Part shown: positions 19,465 to 28,032 of the stretch, in pieces
Position numbering within the stretch: position 1 is the first letter of the stretch
Layout of the letters: every line of letters starts with the position of its first letter
DNA from: Deltaproteobacteria bacterium
GTDB lineage: Bacteria; Myxococcota_C; UBA6777
Direction: 5' to 3'
NCBI GenBank assembly: GCA_006226375.1
Contig: SBHC01000052.1
Coordinates: 124,001-188,000, forward strand
Length of the DNA: 64,000 nt
Position numbers and translations under genes: made by a program
The notes under the pieces: model-generated
Seen by the model: only the letters and a program-made list of their open reading frames with translations
Database searches by the model: none
Told to the model about the DNA's origin: nothing

Positions 19465-19786
19465 GAAATCCTTTGTTTCGTGTCTAGGGATGCGGTCATC
19501 CATTCCTTGTCCCTAATGTTGGAGCAGATACCAAAGAAGTTCTTGTCTTTGCTGCTGAACAAAATCTCAATGTGGAGTCTAGCAAAGTGCAGCAACCAGG
19601 GTCAAACGAGGTCCAATGGCTCTGCTCATCAGGGCGTGATAAGACGAGGTGACTTGGTTTCCGACGGTTTGCCTAGCCTACAGCTCTCTTTGCTTCCATA
19701 CGATAGGACAAGTGCTAGGGAGAAATTATCTCGTGTTGGGGGATGTGGTGGGAGGTTCTGTTCGTGCCTGAGCAGGAAGGAATGGT
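19465..19786. other. Intergenic, no gene seen
   Basis: This 322-bp gap lies upstream of the giant lipoprotein gene and downstream of the small membrane protein gene, so it should hold the promoter of the former. No convincing -10/-35 pair, hairpin with T-tract or small coding frame with a ribosome site was found. Confidence 0.4.
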
Positions 19787-20005
19787 TTACTTGCCCATCA
19801 TCACGTAGACCGCAACAGCGATAACGATCACGAAAACGGCTCCCGTGATGAGGAGAAGCCTGTTTTTGGCTTTGGCTTCCTCTGCTGCTTTGGCGGCCTC
19901 TGCGGCGGCTTTCTCTGCCATCGTCTTTTCCGCTCTGGCCTGGACCTCAAGTATTTCGTCTTCGCTGAGTGCCTCTGTGGAGCGACTTGAAATGGTGTCC
20001 GTCAT
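19787..20005 (-). CDS. Small C-tail-anchored membrane protein
   Basis: The 72-residue protein has a GGGGAGT ribosome site before the ATG. Residues 1-48 form a charged, Ala/Glu/Lys-rich helix (probable coiled coil). A single hydrophobic segment at about 50-68 lies almost at the C-terminus, followed by MMGK. The topology suggests a cytosolic helix tethered to the inner membrane. The sequence is too short and simple for family assignment. Codon use and the strong ribosome site support it as a real gene. Confidence 0.6.
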   Translation of the reverse strand: MTDTISSRSTEALSEDEILEVQARAEKTMAEKAAAEAAKAAEEAKAKNRLLLITGAVFVIVIAVAVYVMMGK

Positions 20006-20361
20006 TCTACTCCCCTTTGTGTGTTTGAGAAGGATAAAAAGTTATCAATCAGATGACCTCAACGGAAGAGGTTGCGAACGAGTGGGTTGTCAACTGTGTG
20101 AGTACGTCGAGCCTGGAGGCATTGTGTTTTCTGATGAAGCCGTTGCAACTCGCACAAGATTATGAAGAACATGGACTAAGAGTAGAGGAAGCCAGAGTGG
20201 ATGACAATAGGCTGCTTAAACCGAAATGCGAAACTCTCCGTGGCTCCTGAATGATGCTGGCATATCAAGGGGATGTTTGTCCTCTGGCTGGCGATCGAAC
20301 AGATGCGAGTGATGGGGGGGAAAGTGTGTTTGCTTCTGAAGGGAAGGCTGTCGTCAGCCTC
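20006..20361. other. Intergenic, no gene seen
   Basis: The 356-bp gap lies between two minus-strand genes. It presumably carries the promoter of the 72-residue protein. A 65-codon plus-strand frame at 20053 lacks a ribosome site and was not accepted. Confidence 0.4.
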
Positions 20362-20868
20362 TTATCGGAACAAAAGCGGGTAGGTGAAAGCAAAGGTGCG
20401 GCTTCGTAGGTTTGGGAATTTCCATTGCTGCACTTTTTGCAGGAGGCAGCTTTCAAACGACGCCGAGTAAAAGGTTCGTTGGGTGATCGTTGCCTTTGTC
20501 ACTTCGCCGTCGCGCCGTAACCTGACGTGTATGTCGATCTGCATGCGGTGGGAACAAGAGAGTCCGACATGTTTGTGGTAGCAAGTTGCAATGTTCCGAT
20601 GGTTCCGGCGCAATGTGGTTGCAACTTCTTGCTTGGTCAAACCAAAACAATCCGGGCTGATTCGGGATGTTCGACGCATTCGTCCATGGGCGTAGCGATA
20701 CGTTCGGGCTGGCCGAGGCTTGGGTTGTTGCTCTGCCGCGGCTTGCAAGAGTCTGCATCTGGACGGAGTGTGGAGGAATGCTGATCTTGTCTTTGGGGTC
20801 GATGCACAAGCGGTGAATAACATTGCAAGACTTACGAGAAGTGTCAGCTTTCCTATGTCTCTCTTCAT
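20362..20868 (-). CDS. Lipoprotein with AgmX/PglI-type (TonB C-terminal-like) domain
   Basis: The protein has 168 residues, a GAGGA ribosome site and a lipobox FTAC (Cys 21). After a basic, flexible region, residues about 80-165 match the AgmX/PglI C-terminal fold: a helix with NHRNIATCYHKH, a strand phrase with RLRRDGEVTKATI, a SFESCLLQKVQQWKFP segment and a final strand. This domain is common in myxobacterial envelope proteins and is related to TonB C-terminal domains. Its partner is unknown. Two Cys in the domain could form a disulfide. Confidence 0.7.
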   Translation of the reverse strand: MKRDIGKLTLLVSLAMLFTACASTPKTRSAFLHTPSRCRLLQAAAEQQPKPRPARTYRYAHGRMRRTSRISPDCFGLTKQEVATTLRRNHRNIATCYHKHVGLSCSHRMQIDIHVRLRRDGEVTKATITQRTFYSASFESCLLQKVQQWKFPNLRSRTFAFTYPLLFR

Positions 20869-20968
20869 CCATGTGTCCTCTTTTGTGGGTCATGTGTCCA
20901 AAGAATGGACAAGAGGAACATGCAAAAGTTTCTGAGCGGCTGCTTGGGTTCTTTGACCGGTGGGTGCT

Positions 20969-22150
20969 CTACGAACCAAACCAAGCCTGAAAGATGCTTT
21001 GGTAAGTGATGCGAAGGTTCTTGTGCTTGGAGGGATTGTTGAGAATCTTGAGGGCTTCTCTGTTTTTCTCTTGCTTGGTCGTAAAAGGGACAAGCATCAA
21101 GTTCTGTGTGTAATAGGTTTTGAGCTGGGGCTGCCAACGATAGGTGTACCACATGGCCTGCCAGTCTGATGTATCAATGTTCATGCTATGCAACCGGCGT
21201 CGAATGATCTCTTCAATCTTTGTTGGTATCCGGCTCCGGCAAAAGTCGAGGTAGGTTTTGAGCTTGTTGGACTCGCCTTGTATCCGGACAAGCAACGTCT
21301 TGCGAGGGGTCTGTAGGAGGGAGTCGTTTCTTCTTCGGTTGAGTTGAAAGGGGGGGCGCTTTTTGGAGAGGGACAAGTGGAACGCTTCTGTTGTGGGGAG
21401 AATGTCGTACATAGGAGAAAGCACGTTGATCGAGCGCTTCATGATGGAGCGGGCTCGTTGTTGAAGTCCTTTGTTTTTGTGCTTTGTCCAAGGCTCAAGG
21501 AGCTTCTTCATCGAACGATCGAGCTTGCGAACCTTAACCAAATCCCATAGCGCGCGGTGCTTGGGGTTCTTGAGCATGCTACTTAACCAGATGGCCTGAG
21601 CTTTTAAGCCAAGAAGCAACTCTTCTCGGGTTTCCAAAGGATAGGCCCAGCCCAAACGGAGCTGGACTTCCTTTCGGAATCGTAGGCGAGCCGTTGCATG
21701 AATCAGTCCTGGTAGTAACTTGAAGGCGAGGGCGCGCTCCCACATCCAGGGCTCCCACCCTCCGGACCAGTACGTTAACAACGAAGAGCGTGAGCCTCTC
21801 TGGAGCCACTTGTTCGCATCGTTCGCGTAAATCGAGAAGGACCGTACTTGAGAGCGCAGCTCCGTCAGGTTGATGCAAAGCTTGGAACCGCACAGGTCTA
21901 CAAACCAGGAGAGCGGGACAACTCCTCGCTGGACTTTGCTGAGAATCTCTTCTTTCTTCAGCAACTTCAGCAAAAGCTGGGCTTCGGGTAGGTTCTTGGC
22001 CTCCGGTGCTTGGAGCAGTTCGATCCATGACTGCCACACACCAGACAGTGAAAGTCTTGGCGAACGAGCAACACTGGGTGAAGCAAAAAGACACAAAAAG
22101 CTCAAGAAACACAGAGATTGAAGCCAGCGCATCACTCTTTTCTTTCGCAA
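20969..22150 (-). CDS. Exported protein of unknown function
   Basis: The protein has 393 residues. The likely start is the TTG at 22150, which has GGAG seven bases upstream; an ATG six codons later has no comparable site. A signal peptide ends near SVARS (about residue 30). The mature part is basic and mostly helical, rich in Leu, Arg and Lys, with several Trp. I recognise no domain or catalytic motif. It lies about 100 bp from the AgmX-type lipoprotein, which is downstream on the same strand, so the two may be co-transcribed. Confidence 0.6.
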   Translation of the reverse strand: MRKKRVMRWLQSLCFLSFLCLFASPSVARSPRLSLSGVWQSWIELLQAPEAKNLPEAQLLLKLLKKEEILSKVQRGVVPLSWFVDLCGSKLCINLTELRSQVRSFSIYANDANKWLQRGSRSSLLTYWSGGWEPWMWERALAFKLLPGLIHATARLRFRKEVQLRLGWAYPLETREELLLGLKAQAIWLSSMLKNPKHRALWDLVKVRKLDRSMKKLLEPWTKHKNKGLQQRARSIMKRSINVLSPMYDILPTTEAFHLSLSKKRPPFQLNRRRNDSLLQTPRKTLLVRIQGESNKLKTYLDFCRSRIPTKIEEIIRRRLHSMNIDTSDWQAMWYTYRWQPQLKTYYTQNLMLVPFTTKQEKNREALKILNNPSKHKNLRITYQSIFQAWFGS

Positions 22151-22237
22151 TCGATGTCTCCTTTTTTATAGCAATGAACTCTCTTGGAGGAAGAAGGTGT
22201 CTTGTGTCTAAGATAGGCCAAACCCTAAAAGGAAACA

Positions 22238-22257
22238 AGCGAGCACAAAGGCTCGCT
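22238..22257 (-). terminator. Probable rho-independent terminator
   Basis: A 7-bp perfect stem AGCGAGC/GCTCGCT with a 6-nt loop is followed, on the minus strand, by a T-rich tract (TGTTTCCTTTT). It lies about 130 bp beyond the stop of the L7/L12-like gene and just upstream of the start of the next minus-strand gene, so it would end the former transcript. Confidence 0.6.
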
Positions 22258-22386
22258 CGTTCTCTTGCATCAACTGGCTTCCACCGAAACGGTCAGATGA
22301 TTGTCAACATTTACGTCTGTTGAGAAACCCTCCATCTCTCCAAAGCAGCGCTTGGAAAAGTTGGGGGTTCATATATGGAAGAGGTC

Positions 22387-22773
22387 TTATTTGACCTCAA
22401 CGGTTGCTCCGGCCGCGGTGAATTGCGCTTGCAACTCTGCAGCTTCTTGAGGGTCAAGGTCCTCTTTCAGAGCAACGGGTGCGCTGCTTGCGCTGTCTAC
22501 CAGGGTTTTCGCTTCTTTGAGGGAAAGGCCCAGTTGGGTGCGGACTTCCTTAATCACCTGGATCTTGTTGGCACCGTAGTCGGTGAGCAACACCTTGACG
22601 GAGCTTGGCTCAGGCGGGGTCACTGGGGGTTGAATCACCATGGGGGCTGCCGTCGGTTGGGCTGAAACCCCCCACTCTTTCTCTAGGTGACGGACCAACT
22701 CCAGCACTTCCGTAATCTTGAGTTGACCCAGTTGTTGAACGAGGTTGTGGTGGTCCACAGTTGTTTTGGTCAT
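22387..22773 (-). CDS. Ribosomal protein L7/L12-like protein (orphan copy)
   Basis: The 128-residue protein starts at the ATG at 22773, with AAGGA upstream. The N-terminal helix pair (LVQQLGQLKITEVLELVRHL) resembles the L7/L12 dimerisation domain that docks on L10. A Pro-rich hinge (about 38-55) follows, then a C-terminal domain with GANKIQVIKEVR and a GLSLKEAKTLV helix, the surface that recruits translation factors in bL12. Family length is about 120-130. The usual neighbours rplJ, rplA, rplK and rpoBC are absent, so this is probably a second, divergent copy rather than the housekeeping gene. The terminator at 22238 supports a single-gene transcript. Upstream ATG codons in the same frame lack ribosome sites and homology. 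Confidence 0.85.
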   Translation of the reverse strand: MTKTTVDHHNLVQQLGQLKITEVLELVRHLEKEWGVSAQPTAAPMVIQPPVTPPEPSSVKVLLTDYGANKIQVIKEVRTQLGLSLKEAKTLVDSASSAPVALKEDLDPQEAAELQAQFTAAGATVEVK

Positions 22774-23388
22774 CACTGTATCCTTGTGACGCATCGAACG
22801 CAGACATCGCCTGTTGGGATGTTGTGCATTCCATCGCGTTTTGTTCATTCCATTGTGTTTTGGAAAAGAAGCACAAACGCGGGCCGCTGCTTTGTTGTGG
22901 CGGCTCCCGTTGTGTTCAAAGGCTTCAGAGTACAAGCAGGTTGTTCTCTGTGTGGGGGCAAGGATGTCAGAAGAAGGGTGCGGTACGCATGGTCAGGCCC
23001 TTTCTTGGTGTGACCGTACAACGTGTGTCGTTCACCAACACACGGTGGAAGCTACCTTCTCTCTACGCATCGTTTGGGTTTGAGTTCATTTCTACGTTAG
23101 TCTTTTTTGGGACTCTACGAATGTCCCGGGAATCAAAGAGGTTCTTTCTTGTCATTTTCCCTGCTTGGTTTCATCATGCCTCCGTGTGATGCTTCAAAGC
23201 TGGGGCAAACCAGCATTGCAACGCAGGCCACCTGTCGGTATGGTGTTGGTCTGGCAAGTGGGAGCAATCGCTCTCAATCCTGGGGCTGGCTTCCAGGATG
23301 AGCCCATACACTGGAGATGGGAGTTGGTTTCTACGCTCCTCGCTTTGCAACCCTTCCATCCAAACTACCTTGTTACGGAGTTGTTCTT
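22774..23388. other. Long intergenic region between divergent genes
   Basis: The 615-bp region lies between the L7/L12-like gene and the Lys-rich protein gene. It contains an imperfect hairpin at 22880-22909 (CGGGCCGC paired with GCGGctCCCG), about 110 bp upstream of the L7/L12-like start and thus possibly in its leader. Several plus-strand frames cross the region but none has a credible ribosome site or protein composition. A small RNA cannot be excluded. Confidence 0.4.
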
Positions 23389-24243
23389 ATGATTTCTTCT
23401 GTTTCTTCATTCCAGAGCCCTCGTTGGTTTGCTGTTCTGAGCCTTTTGCTTTGCACTCTGTTGCTCGCGGATGTCTCCTTTGCAGCCGAGGCCAAATCGA
23501 ATTCCTCTCCACCCAAGGCCAAGGCATCCAAGAAACAAACAAAGAAGAACACCCAAAAGGAAGAATCCAAAAAGGCTTCGAAGAAGAAAGCCACAAAGAA
23601 GTCTGTACCAAAGAAGTCTGCGAAGAAAACCGCCAAAAAGGTCGCCAAAAAGCCTACAAAGAACGCGGCAAAACCGAAGAAGAAGGCCGCGAAGAAAGTT
23701 GCCAAAAAAGCAACCAAGAAGGCTGTGAAGAAAGCCGCCAAGAAGGTCGCAAAGAAAAAGGCCAAGAAGAAACAACCCAGCAAGGAGCTCGTGGCGTATC
23801 GTAAGTTGCTCAAGAAGTTTGAGAAAGTGTACGCGATGCAGATTACAGCCAAGACATTGGACGAGCAGAAGAAACAGTGGAGCACCAAGAAGAAGCTGTA
23901 CGACACGTTTGCAGGTGAGTTGAAGAAGCTCATCAATGGCAAGGACAAAAGCGTTGCCGTGTGTGCCTACCGAGCGTTGGCCGATGCTTCGGTGGAGCTG
24001 GCAGAAGCTGCCAGCGAAGCGCCGCTGCCCAAGCGGAAGCAGAAATGGAACAAAAAGGACGCCAAACAACATCGTGATGGCGTTGAGAAGTCCTTGGTTC
24101 ATTTCCGTAAACAAGGGTATGTGTACTACAAGGCGGGTCTTACCCTGGCGAAGAAGCACAAAATCAACAACAACTGTTCACAGAGCCTCGCGCAGATCGT
24201 GGCGTATGTGAACAAAAAAGCGAAGAAGGGCTCCAAGAAATAA
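23389..24243 (+). CDS. Exported protein with histone-H1-like Lys/Ala-rich region
   Basis: The 284-residue protein starts at the ATG at 23389 (CGGAG ribosome site). A Sec signal peptide has its hydrophobic core at about 14-28 and a cleavage site near SFAA-E. Residues about 40-138 are an extreme Lys/Ala repeat built from KKA, KKV and KKAT steps, as in histone-H1-like tails. The C-terminal part (about 140-284) looks folded and helical, with several Tyr and two Cys. H1-like tails in bacteria normally bind DNA in the cytoplasm, so the signal peptide is unexpected. The basic tail might instead contact LPS, teichoic-like polymers, peptidoglycan or extracellular DNA. The folded domain is not recognised. 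Confidence 0.7.
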   Translation: MISSVSSFQSPRWFAVLSLLLCTLLLADVSFAAEAKSNSSPPKAKASKKQTKKNTQKEESKKASKKKATKKSVPKKSAKKTAKKVAKKPTKNAAKPKKKAAKKVAKKATKKAVKKAAKKVAKKKAKKKQPSKELVAYRKLLKKFEKVYAMQITAKTLDEQKKQWSTKKKLYDTFAGELKKLINGKDKSVAVCAYRALADASVELAEAASEAPLPKRKQKWNKKDAKQHRDGVEKSLVHFRKQGYVYYKAGLTLAKKHKINNNCSQSLAQIVAYVNKKAKKGSKK

Positions 24244-24295
24244 GGAAGGGGTAGGTTTGTTGAGGAAGAGGTGCCTGTCCTGAGGGGGACACTCA

Positions 24296-25363
24296 TCAGG
24301 GTGACGAGATGACTTGGGAGATGGCGCTGTTGAGGCGGGAGGAGTAGCCGTTCATCTTGAATCGGATCTTCATGTCACTGGTCGAGATGACCATGTTCAT
24401 GGGGATACTGCCGCTCAAGAAAGGTCTCATGATGGCAGCTCGTTCATCCACAACGGTGGGGAACGTAAAACCGTACTTGGATTTGTAAGAGTTGCAATAA
24501 CTCGCAGAGACAGTGCCGCTGCCTCGCCTTGTGTCTTCCATGATGATCATGACACTGAGGAGTTGACCGTTGAAACTTTTGTACTGTGCTTCCATTCCAG
24601 CAGACTGCTGTTTGCAGACACTTCACCAGCCTGCGTGCACAGACAGAAGGATTGCTTTTACCTTCTGGTGCCGATAATAACTCCTTAAGTCTAGCTTGTT
24701 GCTGCGATCACAGTTATCAAAAACCATGGGCTTGACGGTTGAGCCATTGCTGCTTCCGTACGGCCCAGATGGATAGGTTGGCGGCGGCTCAGGGCCAGGC
24801 TCGGGTCCAGGTTGAGGCTCGGGGCCGGGTTGGGGTTCAGGGCCTGGCTGCGGCTCAGGTCCAGGTTGCCAGGGCTCCGGTCCAGCCTCAGGACCTTGCT
24901 GTGGCTCAGGTCCAGGTTGCCAAGGTTCAGGCCCAGGCTGCCATCGATCGGGCGGTGGCGGCGGTGGCGGAGGGGGTACATAGCTGTCGTTGCTACCGGA
25001 AGACCCGCCGCCATCAAATGTCATAGAAGGTGGCTCCGCCGAGATGACTCCTGTTCCACCGTTGGGTGGTTCTTGAGGAGGTGGAGGTGGTGTCCACTGA
25101 TCCGGTGGAGGAGGGGGTGGATTGGTGTTTTGATCGACGGTGCTGGTTCCTGCGTCGTCCTGACCCAAGGGGGGCAACGGTGGTAGCGTGTCGTCAGGGT
25201 TTTCCACCAACTCTGACGGAACACATCGACCTTTGTAACACACCTCTGAGATCAGGCAGTCGTAGGCTTCCACGCATTGTGTGGTTTTGTTCGAGCAAGC
25301 AAGGCCCAGGAGACTTCCTCCTAGTACCATCACTGCGAGAACCATGGACCCAATCTTGCGCAT
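24296..25363 (-). CDS. Thioredoxin-like selenoprotein lipoprotein (UxxC) read through an in-frame TGA
   Basis: The frame runs 356 codons from the ATG at 25363 to the TGA at 24296, interrupted only by a TGA at codon 247 (24623-24625). The N-terminus is a lipoprotein signal with lipobox LGLAC, then a short Cys motif and a long Pro/Gly linker of PGPEP repeats (about 139-198). A thioredoxin-like domain follows (about 215-355). The TGA falls between W246 and S248 in HAGW-TGA-SVCK, where redoxins have WCxxC. The domain continues normally after it, through a SGSIP cis-Pro-type site to the C-terminus. A SECIS-like hairpin follows. Reading TGA as selenocysteine gives a UxxC redox centre, a known substitution in thioredoxin-fold selenoproteins. 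The alternatives are a premature stop, giving a domainless lipoprotein, or a sequencing error. The envelope location is inferred from the lipobox. Confidence 0.8.
24590..24625 (-). promoter_or_regulatory. Candidate bacterial SECIS element
   Basis: It starts with the in-frame UGA (24625-24623). A perfect 5-bp stem CAGCA/UGCUG begins 13 nt downstream and closes a GUC loop (24610-24598), with the loop G 18 nt after the UGA. Bacterial SECIS elements are read by SelB and need a short hairpin immediately after the UGA with a G early in the apical loop. The core GCAGUCUGC resembles the GCAGGUCUGC core of the E. coli fdhF element. A weak outer UGC/GCA pairing may extend the stem. Confidence 0.65.
24770..24949 (-). 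repeat. Short tandem repeat encoding PGPEP units
   Basis: A degenerate 18-bp repeat encodes QPGPEP/WQPGPEP units in the linker between the lipid anchor and the thioredoxin domain. It probably makes an extended, rigid spacer that holds the redox domain away from the membrane. Confidence 0.75.
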
Positions 25364-25578
25364 AACAAACCTTCGGCTTGAGCGGGCTCTGTTGTTCGTA
25401 CAGGAAGAAATGTCTTCGAACAGAGCAAGTTGTTTGGAGAATCACAACACATCCTAGCGTTGCATCTGGAACCTTGTCAACGAGAGCTTCACCCGTTTGA
25501 GGTTGCTTCGATTCTCGGTGCTCTTCGCGAAAAGTTGTGTGCAAAATGTGATTCACATCACAACACGTTGCAGTTGGC

Positions 25579-28032
25579 CTACGAGGTCCACCACCAATAG
25601 AAGCCTCCTGCAAGCGCTGCTAAGCCAATAATAATGAAAATGAAACGAAGCCTCGCGCGACGTTGCTCAATGGCTTGCTTGGTCAAAGAGTATCGGAAGA
25701 ATCGGCTGTACCAACGGATAAAAAACTCGCGAAATCCTGAGCTGGAGCCGGGGCGTTGCGGTGGGGCAGAGCGGTGGCTGGAGTCAAGCGGTGAGTGGCT
25801 CTCATACGAGGGGTTGCTTTGCTCCTCTTGGACAAGATCGTCGAGGGCCAGCCGGACATGACGAATGAAAAGCGCCGCAGAGGAAGGGCGGTCGTCTGGA
25901 TCGGAGCTAAGGGCTTGCAACAAGAGCGTGTCGAGATCTTCTGAGTAGCCAGGGTTGTATGCGCTGGGTGGCTTGAGGTCCTCGGGGTAAGGATACGAGC
26001 CTGTAAACAGACGGTAGGCGAGGGCGCCGAGAGCGTACATGTCCCCGCTGGGTGTGTGTAGGTCGCTGGCTCTGGGCATAGGGCGCTCTGCGCTCTCCCA
26101 TACACTTGTATACAAGCGAGGCTGGGTCGAAGAGATGTTGGTGATGATGCCAAAGTCCATCAGCTTCCAGTCGCCTTCGGGAAGCAAGACGATGTTGTCT
26201 GGCTTAACGTCCCTGTGGACAAATCCTCTGTTGTGAATGTGAGTGAGAGCCCGAGCTATCGTCTGAAGCAGCAGCAAGCTTTGGTCGAGGGAAAGAGGTG
26301 GGACCGCCTGGCTCTCTTGAAGCAGTTGCTCCAAGGTTTGTCCTTCCACGTCTTCTGTCGTGAAGAAGGTGAGCCCTCGCTCGATGTCTGCTGCGTAATC
26401 GTAGTAGGTGCCAATTTGTTTGTGCTTGCTGGCGTCGCGAAACTGCTCAAATTGCTGGGCAAAGCTCGCCTGAAACTCTGGATTGCTCGCCAGCTCGGGT
26501 CGAATGACCTTTAACTGGCAGTCTCGGTTGTTGGTTTGGTCTCGGGCTACAAAGGTTTTCCCCACTTCCCCCTCTTCTTCTTGGCGGAGCAGGACATAAC
26601 GTTGGGCCAAAATCTGGCCCGGCTTGAGAGCGTGAAAAGCATCTTCTTGCACTTGTTCTTGACTCATGAGTAGGGATTCAGAAGAGGAAGGCGGTGGTGA
26701 GCTATCGGAACGTTTCACCACAACCGACGAAAAGGGGACAAAGCCTCGACTTGTGGGGGCATCGTGCAGCGAACTGGCAAACGTTTTGGAGTCTCGCTCC
26801 GACAAGTCAGGCAACGGAGCACGCACCGTTTGTTGTTGTTTCTTCTGCTCCAAAAACTGATGGACCAACTTGAGCGGTCGGAGGTTTCGCTCCTGGTGAA
26901 TCACCTGGAAGCCTTCCTCTGTGACTTGAAACAAGCCTACGTTGCGGTACCATCGGCGCTTTTGCTTCAACACATCAACAGCAGCTGGAGCAAACGATTG
27001 AGCGAGCACGGCCAGGCTGGCGATGGGTTTTCCTTGAAACTGTTTGGAGCGATGGAGGGCTTCTTCAAGCTGTTCGGGAGCTACCGGAAGAGTTCCATCG
27101 AAGTGGAGCAAGAGCCCATACTGCTCGTCGTGAAGGCTGGTATAACGTACCAAGATTTCACGTTGACCTCTCCGCGGAGCTGTCACCACCGTCTTTTTCT
27201 GCCTGAGCCAGAGGTACAACTCATGCATCATGTCGTCGAGATACCAATGGCTTTGACCCTGGTTCTCCCAGTCGTCGCTTGTTTGTGACTGGGGTGGCTC
27301 TTCCTCATCTGCGAAGCCTTCTTCCGCCTCATCCTCAGGCAACTCTGTCGGTTCTGTGATTGTCAGGCTGGGGTCTTGTTGGGTCTCTGTTGCAGGCTCA
27401 GAGGTCGCAGGTTTTTCAGGGGGAGATGAGTCTGCGATAGCTTCGACTACAGGATAGGAACCCGATGCTCCATCGGGGCTAGCCAGTGAACTCTCTTCTT
27501 CGAGCCGCGGCCACACTTCGGCGAGGACATCTCGGACTCTGTCGGTGGGCTCAGCCGCGTTAAGTATTTGGAGTAAGGTCGCTGGGGTTTCGCCGGTCCA
27601 CTCCACAAACAGGGCAAGCGCTGAAGATGTGTTGCGGATCTCTGCCACGGTAAGCTGCCCAAGCGCAACAAACTCCTGCCACGCTTCTTGCGGGTTGGCG
27701 TCTGTTGACGTGGAGTCTTCTTCGCTCAGCTCGACGTAACGACCCCAATCCACGCCGCGAAACACCTTGGTTGCGTACTGGATCAAAGAAGCTCCACTGC
27801 GTTCGGCGACGCGGGGAAAACCTACGTCGCTGCACAGTCGCCGGAGCGTGGGTTCTGGGAGGACGCGCAGGTAGTCTTCATCCGCCACGTTGCCTGTCGG
27901 TTCGTGCACGATGCGCTGGATGCGTTCGTCTTTGGTTCCGCTCTCGTCCATGAGACGGGCTTCACAAATGAGCTTGAGCTCATGGTCGTAAAGCAAATGC
28001 AGCAGATACTCCAGGTAACGAGGTTTGTTCAC
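25579..28032 (-). CDS. C-tail-anchored Ser/Thr kinase with long N-terminal region and degenerate Gly loop
   Basis: The 817-residue protein starts at the GTG at 28032 with GGGAG upstream. Residues 1-110 are helical, with a pattern like a small helical adaptor domain; an acidic low-complexity stretch follows, then a globular segment (about 255-390) with no recognised family. The kinase domain (about 475-745) has a Lys in CQLKV, HRD at 606-608 with VKPDN, and DFG. The Gly loop reads EEGEVG, so its first Gly is replaced by Glu. The APE motif is also altered (SAERP). A hydrophobic C-terminal segment (about 795-815, ending WWWTS) anchors it. It may be a weak kinase or a pseudokinase scaffold. Confidence 0.85.
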   Translation of the reverse strand: MNKPRYLEYLLHLLYDHELKLICEARLMDESGTKDERIQRIVHEPTGNVADEDYLRVLPEPTLRRLCSDVGFPRVAERSGASLIQYATKVFRGVDWGRYVELSEEDSTSTDANPQEAWQEFVALGQLTVAEIRNTSSALALFVEWTGETPATLLQILNAAEPTDRVRDVLAEVWPRLEEESSLASPDGASGSYPVVEAIADSSPPEKPATSEPATETQQDPSLTITEPTELPEDEAEEGFADEEEPPQSQTSDDWENQGQSHWYLDDMMHELYLWLRQKKTVVTAPRRGQREILVRYTSLHDEQYGLLLHFDGTLPVAPEQLEEALHRSKQFQGKPIASLAVLAQSFAPAAVDVLKQKRRWYRNVGLFQVTEEGFQVIHQERNLRPLKLVHQFLEQKKQQQTVRAPLPDLSERDSKTFASSLHDAPTSRGFVPFSSVVVKRSDSSPPPSSSESLLMSQEQVQEDAFHALKPGQILAQRYVLLRQEEEGEVGKTFVARDQTNNRDCQLKVIRPELASNPEFQASFAQQFEQFRDASKHKQIGTYYDYAADIERGLTFFTTEDVEGQTLEQLLQESQAVPPLSLDQSLLLLQTIARALTHIHNRGFVHRDVKPDNIVLLPEGDWKLMDFGIITNISSTQPRLYTSVWESAERPMPRASDLHTPSGDMYALGALAYRLFTGSYPYPEDLKPPSAYNPGYSEDLDTLLLQALSSDPDDRPSSAALFIRHVRLALDDLVQEEQSNPSYESHSPLDSSHRSAPPQRPGSSSGFREFFIRWYSRFFRYSLTKQAIEQRRARLRFIFIIIGLAALAGGFYWWWTS

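Noticed and set aside
20053-20250. 65-codon frame on the plus strand
   Set aside because: No ribosome site and no recognisable composition or homology.
22761-23189. 142-codon plus-strand frame in the long intergenic region
   Set aside because: Starts inside the leader of the L7/L12-like gene, has no ribosome site and unusual Cys/His/Phe content.
24296-24595. Separate 99-codon gene at the end of the selenoprotein region
   Set aside because: It begins inside the thioredoxin fold, lacks a ribosome site and is in the same frame as the upstream gene across the TGA.
24623-24625. Interpretation of the TGA as a pseudogene mutation
   Set aside because: The position at the catalytic residue, the intact downstream domain and the hairpin fit recoding better; still possible if Sec genes are absent.
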